DNA from: Kiritimatiellia bacterium
GTDB lineage: Bacteria > Verrucomicrobiota > Kiritimatiellia > RFP12 > UBA3636
Assembly: GCA_017413145.1 (NCBI GenBank)
Contig: JAFPUX010000066.1
Span: 1-6,405, forward strand
Length of the DNA: 6,405 nucleotides
Reading direction: 5' to 3'
Every line of letters begins with the position of its first letter. The stretch's first letter is position 1. Below the pieces are notes generated by a model. The model searched no databases. It was not told where the DNA came from and worked only from the letters and a program-made list of their open reading frames with translations. The position numbers were made by a program, and so were the translations under genes. Positions 1 through 6,405 of this stretch are shown here, piece after piece.

Positions 1-576
1 GACGAGGCGGCCGCGGCGGACGTCAAGGGCCGCAAGGCCTCCGTCGCCGCGGAGCTCGACTTCATCGACCGCCGCCGCTCCGAGGCCGCGACGCTCGTCG
101 AGATGATGCGCCGCGGGGAGATCCCGGAGCGCATCACGCACAACGACACGAAGATCAACAACGTGATGCTCGCGCCCGACGGCTCGAACGTCGTGATCGA
201 CCTCGACACGACGATGCCCGGGTCGGCCCTCTACGACTTCGGCGACATGGTCCGCACCTCGACCGCCGCCGCGGCCGAGGACGAGCGCGACCTCTCGAAG
301 GTCTACTCCAAGAAGGAGTACTTCGAGGCGCTCGTGCGCGGCTACCTCGCGAACGCGAAGTTCCTCACCGAGGCGGAGCGCGCCAGCATGGCGCTCTCCG
401 GGCGCATCATCACGCTCACGATCGGCATCCGCTTCCTCACCGACTACCTCAAGGGCGACGTCTACTTCCACACGGCCTACGAGGAGCACAACCTCGTCCG
501 CTGCCGGACGCAGCTGAAGATGGTCGAGTCGATGGAGGCGCAGAAGGACGAGTACGAGCGCATCGTCCGCGGCTGA
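1..576 (+). CDS. APH-fold sugar kinase, NahK-like, C-terminal part (5' end outside the window)
   Basis: The frame is open from base 1 to the TGA at 574-576, giving 191 visible residues; the first internal ATG (103) is not the start, because clearly coding sequence lies upstream of it. The protein belongs to the aminoglycoside phosphotransferase/choline kinase fold. The catalytic loop reads THNDTKINNVML, with His47, catalytic-base-type Asp49 and Asn54 (visible numbering). It is followed by the metal-binding segment VVIDLDTTMPG (Asp67) and then LYDFGDMVR. This combination is typical of N-acetylhexosamine 1-kinases, which phosphorylate GlcNAc/GalNAc at C1 in the cytoplasm. NahK enzymes are about 360 residues, so roughly the C-terminal half is present. 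The ATP-binding N-lobe is missing only because of the window edge. The next gene starts 30 nt downstream, which fits an operon. Kinase fold is confident; the exact sugar is inferred from family resemblance, and another sugar or small-molecule kinase is possible. Confidence 0.85.
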   Translation, partial: DEAAAADVKGRKASVAAELDFIDRRRSEAATLVEMMRRGEIPERITHNDTKINNVMLAPDGSNVVIDLDTTMPGSALYDFGDMVRTSTAAAAEDERDLSKVYSKKEYFEALVRGYLANAKFLTEAERASMALSGRIITLTIGIRFLTDYLKGDVYFHTAYEEHNLVRCRTQLKMVESMEAQKDEYERIVRG

Positions 577-606
577 ACGCTCGCGGGCGCCTCGCGAACA
601 ACGCAA

Positions 607-2124
607 ATGAACGGAAAAGGACGGAAGACGATGTGCGCTCTGGGCGTGGCTCTCCTGGGGGCCGGAACGGCCCCGGCCGAATTCCACGACAACGTCCGGA
701 TCCCGATGCGGGACGGCGTGAACCTCGCCGGCGACCTCTATCTCCCGACGAACCGCGCGGAGAAGGCCGGCTGCCTCCTCTCGTTCTCGCCCTACGACGT
801 CACGGCCGCCGGCAAGCCCTGGTCGCCGGAACGCGCCGAGGCGTGGGGCGTCGCGACGCTGGCCGTCGACTGCCGCGGGCGCTGCCATTCCGAGGGCGTC
901 TTCGAGCCGTGGGAGGGCCGCCTCGTCGACGACGCCGACGACCTGCTCTCGTGGATCGCCGCGCAGCCGTGGTCCGACGGCCGCGTCGTCATGGTCGGCG
1001 GCTCCTATCCCGGCAACACGCAGCTGGCGTGCCTCAGGAGCGCCAACCCCGCGCTCGTCGCGTGCGCGCCGTCCGTCATCGTCTTCAACCCGCACTCGAT
1101 CCACTATGCGCCGGGCGGCGTCCTCATCCCCGAGTTCTTCAAGGACTGGCACTCGGGCCACGCCTCGCCGGAAAGCTGGGAGGAGCTGACGCGCCATCCG
1201 GACCGCGCCGATCCCTGGTGGGCCCCGCGGCTCGACCTGCGCCGCCTCGCCGCGGCGAAGGGCCGCGCGTTCTACCAGGCCGGATGGTTCGACATGCTCG
1301 GCGTCGAGACGTTCGAGTCGTTCGCGCTGATGCCCGAGGGCTCGTTCCTGCGCGTGGGCCCCTGGAGCCACGGCGTCAACGTCTTCGACACGCCGGAGAT
1401 CGACTACGCCAAGGTCGACGGGGCGACCGTCACCGAGGACGCGGAGGTCGAGTTCCTGCGCTCCGCGCTCGCGGGCCGCCCGAGCGAGACGGCGAAGCTC
1501 CCCGGTCGGATGCAGATCTTCGTCATGGGCGCGAACGTCTGGCGCTACGAGAACGAGTGGCCGCTCGCGCGGACCGTCTACCGGAAGCTCTTCTTCGACG
1601 AAGGTTTTGCGCTCTCCTTCGACGCGCCGAAGGGCAGGGCGGGGGAGGACGCCTTCGCGTACGATCCGCAGAACCCGGTCCCGACGCGGGGCGGGCGCGT
1701 CATCCACGCCGGCGGACAGTACTCGCAGGCGGAGATCGAGGCGCGCGACGACGTCCTCTGCTACACGACCGAGACGCTCGCGGAGGACCTGGAGGTGACC
1801 GGCAAGGTGACGGCCTCGCTCGTCGCGAAGTCCACGGCGAAGGTCGCGGACGTGGCGGTGAAGCTCGTCGACGTGTATCCCGACGGCACGCCCTACAACG
1901 TCCTCGACTCCATCTGCCGCGGCTCGTTCGCGGGCGACGCCCCGACGAAGCTCGACTTCCGCGTGGACGTCACGAGCTACGTCTTCAAGAAGGGGCACAG
2001 GGTCCGCGTCGAGATCGCGGGCTCCAACTCGCCCCACTACGAGAAGGCCCCGGACCCCGCCACGACGCGCCTCGTCCGCGGCGCGTCGCACCTCGTCCTC
2101 CCGACGATCCCCGCCGGGGACTGA
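607..2124 (+). CDS. Exported CocE/NonD-family serine hydrolase (X-Pro dipeptidyl-peptidase-like)
   Basis: 505 residues. Residues 1-24 look like a Sec signal peptide: basic start (KGRK), hydrophobic ALGVALLGAG, and an APA site before Glu25. The mature part opens with the family signature RIPMRDGVNLAGDLYLP; Tyr45 matches the conserved oxyanion-hole tyrosine. The nucleophile elbow is GGSYPG (Ser133). GWFDM (Asp229) and GPWSHG (His255) supply the likely rest of the alpha/beta-hydrolase triad (PF02129). From about residue 300 a C-terminal jelly-roll (PF08530 type) follows, with VDVYPDGTPYNVLD and HRVRVEIAGSNSPHY. The family hydrolyses esters and amides (cocaine esterase, glutaryl-7-ACA acylase, X-Pro peptidases), so the substrate cannot be read from sequence; the sugar-kinase and glycosidase neighbours hint at glycan-linked esters or peptides. 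Start: ATG 607 keeps the basic n-region but lacks a Shine-Dalgarno; in-frame ATG 631 has AAGGA nine nt upstream but loses the positive charges. Confidence 0.9.
   Translation: MNGKGRKTMCALGVALLGAGTAPAEFHDNVRIPMRDGVNLAGDLYLPTNRAEKAGCLLSFSPYDVTAAGKPWSPERAEAWGVATLAVDCRGRCHSEGVFEPWEGRLVDDADDLLSWIAAQPWSDGRVVMVGGSYPGNTQLACLRSANPALVACAPSVIVFNPHSIHYAPGGVLIPEFFKDWHSGHASPESWEELTRHPDRADPWWAPRLDLRRLAAAKGRAFYQAGWFDMLGVETFESFALMPEGSFLRVGPWSHGVNVFDTPEIDYAKVDGATVTEDAEVEFLRSALAGRPSETAKLPGRMQIFVMGANVWRYENEWPLARTVYRKLFFDEGFALSFDAPKGRAGEDAFAYDPQNPVPTRGGRVIHAGGQYSQAEIEARDDVLCYTTETLAEDLEVTGKVTASLVAKSTAKVADVAVKLVDVYPDGTPYNVLDSICRGSFAGDAPTKLDFRVDVTSYVFKKGHRVRVEIAGSNSPHYEKAPDPATTRLVRGASHLVLPTIPAGD
617..621 (+). promoter_or_regulatory. 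Possible Shine-Dalgarno AAGGA for the alternative hydrolase start at 631
   Basis: AAGGA lies nine nt before the in-frame ATG at 631. No purine-rich box is seen before ATG 607. If this is the true ribosome binding site, the hydrolase begins MCALGVALLG and has no positively charged signal n-region. The start is therefore unresolved. Confidence 0.35.
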
Positions 2125-2141
2125 GCGACTGCACTTTCGTA

Positions 2142-2158
2142 CCGTTGTCCGGAAACGG
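2142..2158. repeat. Short inverted repeat overlapping the putative -35 (possible operator)
   Basis: CCGTT and AACGG are perfect 5-bp arms around a 7-nt centre that contains the palindrome TCCGGA. The dyad covers the proposed -35 of the large gene. No T tract follows, so it does not look like a terminator of the upstream hydrolase gene. It could be a regulator site or chance in GC-rich DNA. Confidence 0.25.
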
Positions 2159-2173
2159 CCCTTATGGTAGAGT
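2145..2173 (+). promoter_or_regulatory. Putative sigma70-type promoter of the large secreted glycosidase-like gene
   Basis: TTGTCC (2145-2150) could serve as a -35 element, followed by a 17-nt spacer and TAGAGT (2168-2173). TG at 2165-2166 makes an extended -10 (TGGTAGAGT). The predicted transcript start near 2180 would leave a leader of about 27 nt. The -35 lies between the arms of a short dyad, CCGTT (2142-2146) and AACGG (2154-2158), which may be an operator. The resemblance to the element before the last gene supports the call; there is no experimental evidence. Confidence 0.5.
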
Positions 2174-2191
2174 GGGGGCGCGTTTCCGTCC

Positions 2192-2197
2192 AAGGAG
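2192..2197 (+). promoter_or_regulatory. Strong Shine-Dalgarno AAGGAG
   Basis: AAGGAG sits nine nt before ATG 2207 and fixes that start. It is the clearest ribosome binding site in the window. The codons following ATG 2207 encode a good signal peptide, which agrees with it. Confidence 0.85.
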
Positions 2198-2206
2198 CCC
2201 CGACCC

Positions 2207-5200
2207 ATGAAGACCACGACCCGATCGATCGTCCGTTCTGCGATCGCCCTCCTGGCGGCGCTGTCCGCGCGGAGCTCCGCCCAGGACTACGTCTACGAGT
2301 TCGCGCCGGAGGTCCTGGTCCCCCACCTGCGGAACGCGAGCCAGTCGAAGCTGTTCTGGGCCGCGGACGGCGTCGTGTCCAACGGCGCCGTCGCGTATTT
2401 CCGGTACAAGTTCGAGCTGCCCTCCGTGCCCGTCGACGCGTCGCTCTACTACTACTTCGACGACAAGGGTACGGTCTATCTGAACGGACACCCGCTCCTG
2501 CGTCCGGGCTCCTATGCCTACCCGTTTCTCGTCGCGGGCACCAACACGATCGCCATCGCGATGACCAATACGGTCTCCAGCACCGCGGCGCTCTTCACGC
2601 TCAAGTGCTTCGATTCGAGGGACGAGAGCACCCGGCAGGCGATCGCGTACGTCCACAGCGACGCATCCGGCAAAGGAACGGTCGACACTCCGGCGAGCGG
2701 ATGGGAGCAGCCGGGCTTCGACGATTCGGCCTGGCCGGGCGTCAAGATCCTGGGCGATGCCTTCACGGATCCCTGGTACGGACATTTCGACATCAACTAC
2801 CACACGACCCCGGAGGAGCGGGAACGCTTCGCGGCCGGGGACTACGACGACCCCTCGCTGCCGCCCGGGCTCGAGCAGGAGCCCGATCCCGTCGCGCGCA
2901 TCGTGTATCGCGGGCACAGCCCGTTCGTCGAGATCAACGGCCGGCTCCACGACCCGGTCTTCAACATCTGCCAGACCGGCGACTACTACAACGAAAGCGC
3001 GATCGTCCGGCTGGCGCGGCAGGGGTTCGACATCGTCCAGCTCAACTTCCTTGCCGAGAACTTCTGCCGAAGCGACGGGTCGTACGACTTCTCGAGCGTC
3101 GACAAGATGGTGCGGCGGCTCCTCGAGATCGCCCCGGACGCCTACGTGGTCGTCTCGCCGCGCTTCATGATGCAGTTCTGGATCCGGACCAACATGACCG
3201 AGCGGGTCGGCTACGCGGCCGGCGACCCGGACCCGAGCGCCGGCGACGAGTTCCGGGAGCGCGTGCTGCGCCCCTCGCCCGCGAGCGACGCGTTCCGCGC
3301 GCTGGTGGTCGACATGATCAGGAAGCTCGGCGAATACGTCGAGACCCGGCCGTGGCGGAAGCGCCTGGTCGGGTTCCGCCTGAGCTACGGCACCTACACC
3401 GAATGGTGCTACTTCGGAATGTATGAAGGTCCCGACAACGGGCCCCGGATGCAGGAGAGGTTCCGCGCCTACATGAAGGCGAAGCGAAACGTCGACGACG
3501 CCGAGATCCCGCCGCTCGCGGCGCGGAAGCACGAGTACTCCGACTCCACGCAGCCGAACAAGAACGGAGACCTCCTCGACCCGGCCGAGGACCAGCTCGT
3601 GCTGGACTACTACGACTGCCTGATCAACACGATGGCCGACTTCCTGCTCGAGATGGCGGACGCGGCGAAGCAGGCGTTCCCGGGACGCCTGGTCGGCGCC
3701 TACTACGGCTACCTCTACGACGACCATCCGCCGGAAGGGGCGACGTCCCTCCTCGACAAGGTCCTCTCGAGCCCGAACGTCGACATCCTCTCCTGCCCGG
3801 CGTACTACAGCAAGGACGGGCGCCGCGCCGGCGGCAGCTACGTGACGCGCACCATTCCGTCGCTCTTCCGCCGCTACGGCAAGCTCGCCCTCCTCGAGGA
3901 CGACAGCCGCTTCCACCACATCCGCGGCTGGCTTGCGAGCCAGAACGACGGCCTGGCGCTGTGCACGGAGACGCCGCTCGAGACGGAGATGTGCATGCGC
4001 CGCAACTGGTTCAACCAGTATTTCGACGGCGGCGGCATCCAGCTCAACGACCCGATCACCCAGTCCGGACAGCGCCCGCACGCCTTCGACGATCCGGCCG
4101 TGTTCCGGGCGATGGCGGACTCGCGCTCCGCGCTCGCGAAGGCCGGGCTCCCGCCGGAGGAATCCGGCAACGAGGTCGCGGTGGTGTTCAGCGCGCGCGA
4201 GGCCATCCGCCGCGACGGCGGCAAGGCCTCGTACTTCACGTGGAACCTCTACCAGACCTCGCTGCTCTACCTGAACGGCTCCGGCATTCCGTTCGACCTC
4301 CTGTCCCTCGAGGACTACATCGACAATCCCCGCGACTACAAGGTCGTCCTGTTCCTCAACGCGTTCTACTTGACGCCCGACGAGCGCGCGGCCCTCGTCC
4401 AGCGCACGCGCCGGCCCGGCATGTCGGCGATCTGGATCGGCCCCGCGGGCGGCGTGACGGACAACGGCTTCGACGACGCGGCGATGTCCGCTCTCACGGG
4501 CGTGACCGCGAGCGGCGTCGCGCGGCGTTCGAACATCGTCTGCGGGGATGCCGCGGCGAGCCGGGAATACACCCGCCACGGCGTCTACCACGTGAAGACG
4601 CTCGCCTCCGGGGCGCGCAGCGTCATCGTGCCCGAGATGCCGGCCGGGTCCGACGGTTCCGGCCCCAACGAGTACGCGATTCTCCTGGAGGCGGCCGGGG
4701 CCCGCCGGTACGTGGCGCCGGGAAGCTACATCCGCCGCCATGGCGACGTCTACATGTTCCATACGGGGACCGCCGGCACGCACACGATCACGCTGCCGGA
4801 CGACGTGGCCAAGGTCCGCGAGCTCTTCACCGGGGAGGAATTCGATTCCAACGTGGTCACGGTGGAGACCGACGGACCGGCCACGTGGCTCTTCCGGGCG
4901 ACGTCCGGCGACATCTGGACGGTCGGCGACGACGTCATCGCCGTCCTGGACGCCGACGGAACGCTGCACATCGACGGCACGGGCCCGACGGCCGACTTTG
5001 CCAAGGGCTCGGACGTTCCGTGGGATCCGGCGGAGGTTTCCGCCGTCACCGTCGGCGACGGCGTGACCCTGGGCGCCAACGCGCTGGCCGCGCTCTCCGA
5101 CGAAGCGACGGTGAACGGCATCCCCCTGCGCCTGCTCCGGAGCGGACTGGGCGTGCCGGACGGCATGGTGCTCGTCTCGCAGACCGAACTCGAGGCGGCC

Positions 5201-5416
5201 CAGGTGGCGACGCTCGACATCTCGAACGGAACGGCGCTCCTCGGCATCAGCGTCCGCACCAACGCTGGCCTCGCCGCCTCGACGGAAAGCTGGGGTCCGG
5301 TCGAGTTCTCCCAAGCCGATCTCGGCGTCAGCGCGGACGGCACGAAAATCCTCGTCCCCGTCCCCGCCAACGCCGACCGCGGCTTCATGGTCCTCCGCTC
5401 CGGCGCCGCGGAATAA
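2207..5416 (+). CDS. Secreted multidomain glycoside-hydrolase-like protein (GH42/clan GH-A-like core)
   Basis: 1069 residues. Residues 1-25 are a Sec signal peptide (MKTTTRSIVRS, hydrophobic AIALLAAL, SSA before Gln26). About 45-195 resembles the jelly-roll domains found before rhamnosidase and beta-galactosidase cores: AYFRYKFELP, YYYFDDKGTVYLNGHPL, then GFDDSAWPGVKI. About 230-640 looks like a TIM barrel: HSPFVEINGRLHDPVFN, RQGFDIVQLNF, VGFRLSYGTYTEWCYFG and KLALLEDDSRFHH. Glu399 (in TEW) and Glu564 (in LLEDD) are my candidate acid/base and nucleophile. About 653-770 looks like the Rossmann-like GH42 middle domain (NEVAVVFSARE, DYKVVLFLNAFYLTP). About 838-898 is a short beta-domain (TGTAGTHTITLPDDVAKVRELFTGEE). 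About 900-1069 is a cassette with a BspA/LRR_5-like cap and a tail ending PVPANADRGFMVLRSG. It probably acts outside the cytoplasm on a galactoside-type or complex glycan; linkage is unknown. I cannot assign a CAZy family. A non-catalytic homologue is possible because the usual NE acid/base motif is replaced by TE. Confidence 0.8.
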   Translation: MKTTTRSIVRSAIALLAALSARSSAQDYVYEFAPEVLVPHLRNASQSKLFWAADGVVSNGAVAYFRYKFELPSVPVDASLYYYFDDKGTVYLNGHPLLRPGSYAYPFLVAGTNTIAIAMTNTVSSTAALFTLKCFDSRDESTRQAIAYVHSDASGKGTVDTPASGWEQPGFDDSAWPGVKILGDAFTDPWYGHFDINYHTTPEERERFAAGDYDDPSLPPGLEQEPDPVARIVYRGHSPFVEINGRLHDPVFNICQTGDYYNESAIVRLARQGFDIVQLNFLAENFCRSDGSYDFSSVDKMVRRLLEIAPDAYVVVSPRFMMQFWIRTNMTERVGYAAGDPDPSAGDEFRERVLRPSPASDAFRALVVDMIRKLGEYVETRPWRKRLVGFRLSYGTYTEWCYFGMYEGPDNGPRMQERFRAYMKAKRNVDDAEIPPLAARKHEYSDSTQPNKNGDLLDPAEDQLVLDYYDCLINTMADFLLEMADAAKQAFPGRLVGAYYGYLYDDHPPEGATSLLDKVLSSPNVDILSCPAYYSKDGRRAGGSYVTRTIPSLFRRYGKLALLEDDSRFHHIRGWLASQNDGLALCTETPLETEMCMRRNWFNQYFDGGGIQLNDPITQSGQRPHAFDDPAVFRAMADSRSALAKAGLPPEESGNEVAVVFSAREAIRRDGGKASYFTWNLYQTSLLYLNGSGIPFDLLSLEDYIDNPRDYKVVLFLNAFYLTPDERAALVQRTRRPGMSAIWIGPAGGVTDNGFDDAAMSALTGVTASGVARRSNIVCGDAAASREYTRHGVYHVKTLASGARSVIVPEMPAGSDGSGPNEYAILLEAAGARRYVAPGSYIRRHGDVYMFHTGTAGTHTITLPDDVAKVRELFTGEEFDSNVVTVETDGPATWLFRATSGDIWTVGDDVIAVLDADGTLHIDGTGPTADFAKGSDVPWDPAEVSAVTVGDGVTLGANALAALSDEATVNGIPLRLLRSGLGVPDGMVLVSQTELEAAQVATLDISNGTALLGISVRTNAGLAASTESWGPVEFSQADLGVSADGTKILVPVPANADRGFMVLRSGAAE

Positions 5417-5437
5417 CCGACGGACGAGACCGAACAA

Positions 5438-5470
5438 TGTCTGGAAATTCCGCATCGTCGATGCTAGAAT
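5438..5470 (+). promoter_or_regulatory. Putative extended -10 promoter of the last gene, with TGTCTGGAAA upstream motif
   Basis: TGCTAGAAT (5462-5470) is an extended -10 element with TAGAAT at 5465-5470. The position 17 nt upstream is TGGAAA (5442-5447), a poor -35 match, so recognition may rest on the extended -10. TGTCTGGAAA (5438-5447) is nearly the same as TGTCCGGAAA (2147-2156 region) upstream of the preceding gene. GGAA-A-TTCC (5443-5451) is a small perfect dyad. Transcription would begin near 5477, giving a leader of about 56 nt. Confidence 0.5.
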
Positions 5471-5522
5471 CGAAACCACGCGCCGGACGCACGTCGCCGG
5501 GGCGATCCGGGAAAACCGAAAC

Positions 5523-5528
5523 GGGAAG
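5523..5528 (+). promoter_or_regulatory. Weak Shine-Dalgarno GGGAAG before the last gene
   Basis: GGGAAG ends four nt before ATG 5533, a short spacing. It is the only purine-rich box near a candidate start of this gene, and it favours 5533 over the in-frame ATG at 5461. Confidence 0.35.
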
Positions 5529-5532
5529 CAAG

Positions 5533-6405
5533 ATGAAGAAGAAACAAACCGCCCCCGCCGGCGACAAGGACGCGTTCCGCCGCGCGGACAGGCCCGAGCG
5601 GGCGCTCGCGAGCGCCGAGATCGTCGCGAAGAAGCGGCCGAAGACGTCCAAGACGGCCGTCCCCCGGGACACGGGCATCTACATCGGCTCCGGCGTCTAC
5701 GCGAACCGCGGCCAGATGAAGATGGGCGGCTTCTGCTTCACCTACTGGGAGCCGGACAAGCTCGACTACGACGAGATCGTCGCGCTCTGCGCGAAGGAAG
5801 GCGTCGGCAACACGCTCCAGTTCTGGCAGGGCGGCGAGACGCTGCTCGACCTCGCGAAGAAGGCGAAGGCGCGCGGGCTCTTCGCGACGTGCATCTACTC
5901 GGGCGCGGACAAGGGCGTCGTCGCCCGGCTGCGCAAGGCGCTCGGCGGCGCCTGGCTCGGCTACGACTTCGGCGAGCGCTACAACTTCTCGCTTTACACG
6001 AACTGGGACGACCGCGGCACGACGCTCCGCGCGCTCGCGGACGAGTACATGAACCGCGTCCACAAGCACGTCGGCGACCTCCACGCGGCGGGCTGGGGGC
6101 TCGTGATGGCCACCTCGGCGAACTTCTCGCTGGACTACGAGGTCGCGGCCGGCACCGAGGTCCCCTGCACGGAGGACTTCCCGTTCGGCGACCTCGTCCT
6201 CGCCTCCGCGCTCTCGCGCGGGCTCTACCGCCAGTACGACCTGCCGCTCTGGGGCTCGCACCTCGCGCACGAGTGGTACAGCTGGATCCCGCACCGCAAC
6301 CCGTACAAGATGAAGACGCTCGAGACGGCGTTCCTCGTCAAGTACATGACCGGCGCGAAGCTCGTCGTGAACGAGAGCGGCAACTGGCAGCTGCAGAGCT
6401 CGCTC
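5533..6405 (+). CDS. Unassigned TIM-barrel glycosidase-type protein, N-terminal part (3' end outside the window)
   Basis: An uninterrupted frame of 291 codons runs off the window edge. Residues 2-46 are rich in Lys, Arg and Ala, look disordered and contain no hydrophobic signal segment, so a cytoplasmic location is likely. From about residue 48 alternating hydrophobic strands and helices suggest a (beta/alpha)8 barrel: GIYIGSGVY, MGGFCFTYWEP, GNTLQFWQGG, GLFATCIYSG, WLGYDFGERYNF, GWGLVMATSANF, DLPLWGSHLAHEWYSW, GAKLVVNESGNWQLQ. Candidate catalytic or binding acids are Glu148 (FGE), Glu247 (HEW) and Glu281 (NESGNW), with aromatic residues nearby as in sugar-binding clefts. I do not recognise the family, and the function is inferred from pattern and context only. 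Start 5533 was chosen for the MKKK beginning and a weak GGGAAG upstream; an in-frame ATG at 5461 overlaps the predicted -10 and has no ribosome binding site. There are 116 nt between it and the previous gene. Confidence 0.75.
   Translation, partial: MKKKQTAPAGDKDAFRRADRPERALASAEIVAKKRPKTSKTAVPRDTGIYIGSGVYANRGQMKMGGFCFTYWEPDKLDYDEIVALCAKEGVGNTLQFWQGGETLLDLAKKAKARGLFATCIYSGADKGVVARLRKALGGAWLGYDFGERYNFSLYTNWDDRGTTLRALADEYMNRVHKHVGDLHAAGWGLVMATSANFSLDYEVAAGTEVPCTEDFPFGDLVLASALSRGLYRQYDLPLWGSHLAHEWYSWIPHRNPYKMKTLETAFLVKYMTGAKLVVNESGNWQLQSSL

Noticed and set aside
581..597. Possible terminator hairpin TCGCG-GGCGCCT-CGCGA after the kinase gene
   Set aside because: Only five paired bases and no T tract follows, and the next gene begins within 10 nt. 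Chance pairing in GC-rich DNA is more likely.
633..2210. 525-codon + strand frame overlapping the CocE-type hydrolase
   Set aside because: The product is almost all Arg, Gly, Pro and Ala with no motif, whereas the other frame carries the full hydrolase signature. It is a frame-shifted shadow.
2164..3426. 420-codon + strand frame starting just before the large gene
   Set aside because: Arg-rich low-complexity product that overlaps the real gene in another frame; its ATG lies within the promoter-like element.
5417..5460. Terminator after the large secreted gene
   Set aside because: No GC-rich stem followed by a T run is present; the small GGAA-A-TTCC dyad is too short and lacks the T tract.
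2162..5479. 1105-codon open frame on the - strand, antisense to the large secreted protein
   Set aside because: Its translation is low-complexity Arg/Val/Asp/Glu-rich sequence with no domain pattern. The + strand frame has a signal peptide, ordered domains and an AAGGAG site. Long antisense frames arise in GC-rich genes because stop codons are rare there.
5461..5532. Upstream in-frame ATG (5461) as start of the last gene
   Set aside because: It lies inside the predicted extended -10, has no ribosome binding site, and would add a Gly/Ser/Arg-rich stretch with no recognisable role.
5464..6294. 276-codon - strand frame opposite the last gene
   Set aside because: Arg/Ala/Val/Glu-rich shadow. 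The + strand frame shows strand-helix alternation and MKKK start, and continues beyond the window.

Overview
This is a GC-rich bacterial window whose four genes all lie on the + strand. It opens inside one coding sequence and closes inside another. In order it holds: (1) the C-terminal half of an APH-fold sugar kinase, most like N-acetylhexosamine 1-kinase (NahK type); (2) a complete, apparently exported CocE/NonD-type serine hydrolase with its catalytic triad and C-terminal jelly-roll; (3) a complete, exported 1069-residue multidomain protein with a sugar-binding-like jelly-roll, a (beta/alpha)8-type glycosidase core resembling GH42/clan GH-A, a Rossmann-like middle domain and a distinctive C-terminal cassette; (4) the first 291 residues of a protein without a signal peptide that looks like a TIM-barrel glycosidase-type protein of no family I recognise.

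The layout suggests a carbohydrate-degradation locus. Two exported hydrolases could process a glycan outside the cytoplasm, a cytoplasmic kinase could activate a released (N-acetyl)hexose, and a further barrel protein may act inside. Genes 1 and 2 are 30 nt apart and could be cotranscribed. Genes 3 and 4 are each preceded by a non-coding gap (82 and 116 nt) carrying an extended -10-like element (TGGTAGAGT and TGCTAGAAT) and a shared TGTCYGGAAA motif, so each probably has its own promoter. Gene 3 also has a strong AAGGAG ribosome binding site.

The organism is not named by any marker here. High GC, a large secreted glycosidase-like protein, and a C-terminal cassette combining a BspA/LRR_5-like cap with a tail ending in 'PVPANADRGFMVLRSG' recall gut or rumen Kiritimatiellota (PVC superphylum) genomes. 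This is recollection and inference, not proof. There are no RNA genes, CRISPR arrays, insertion sequences or convincing rho-independent terminators. The many long overlapping reading frames on both strands, including an antisense frame over nearly all of gene 3, are shadows typical of GC-rich coding DNA.
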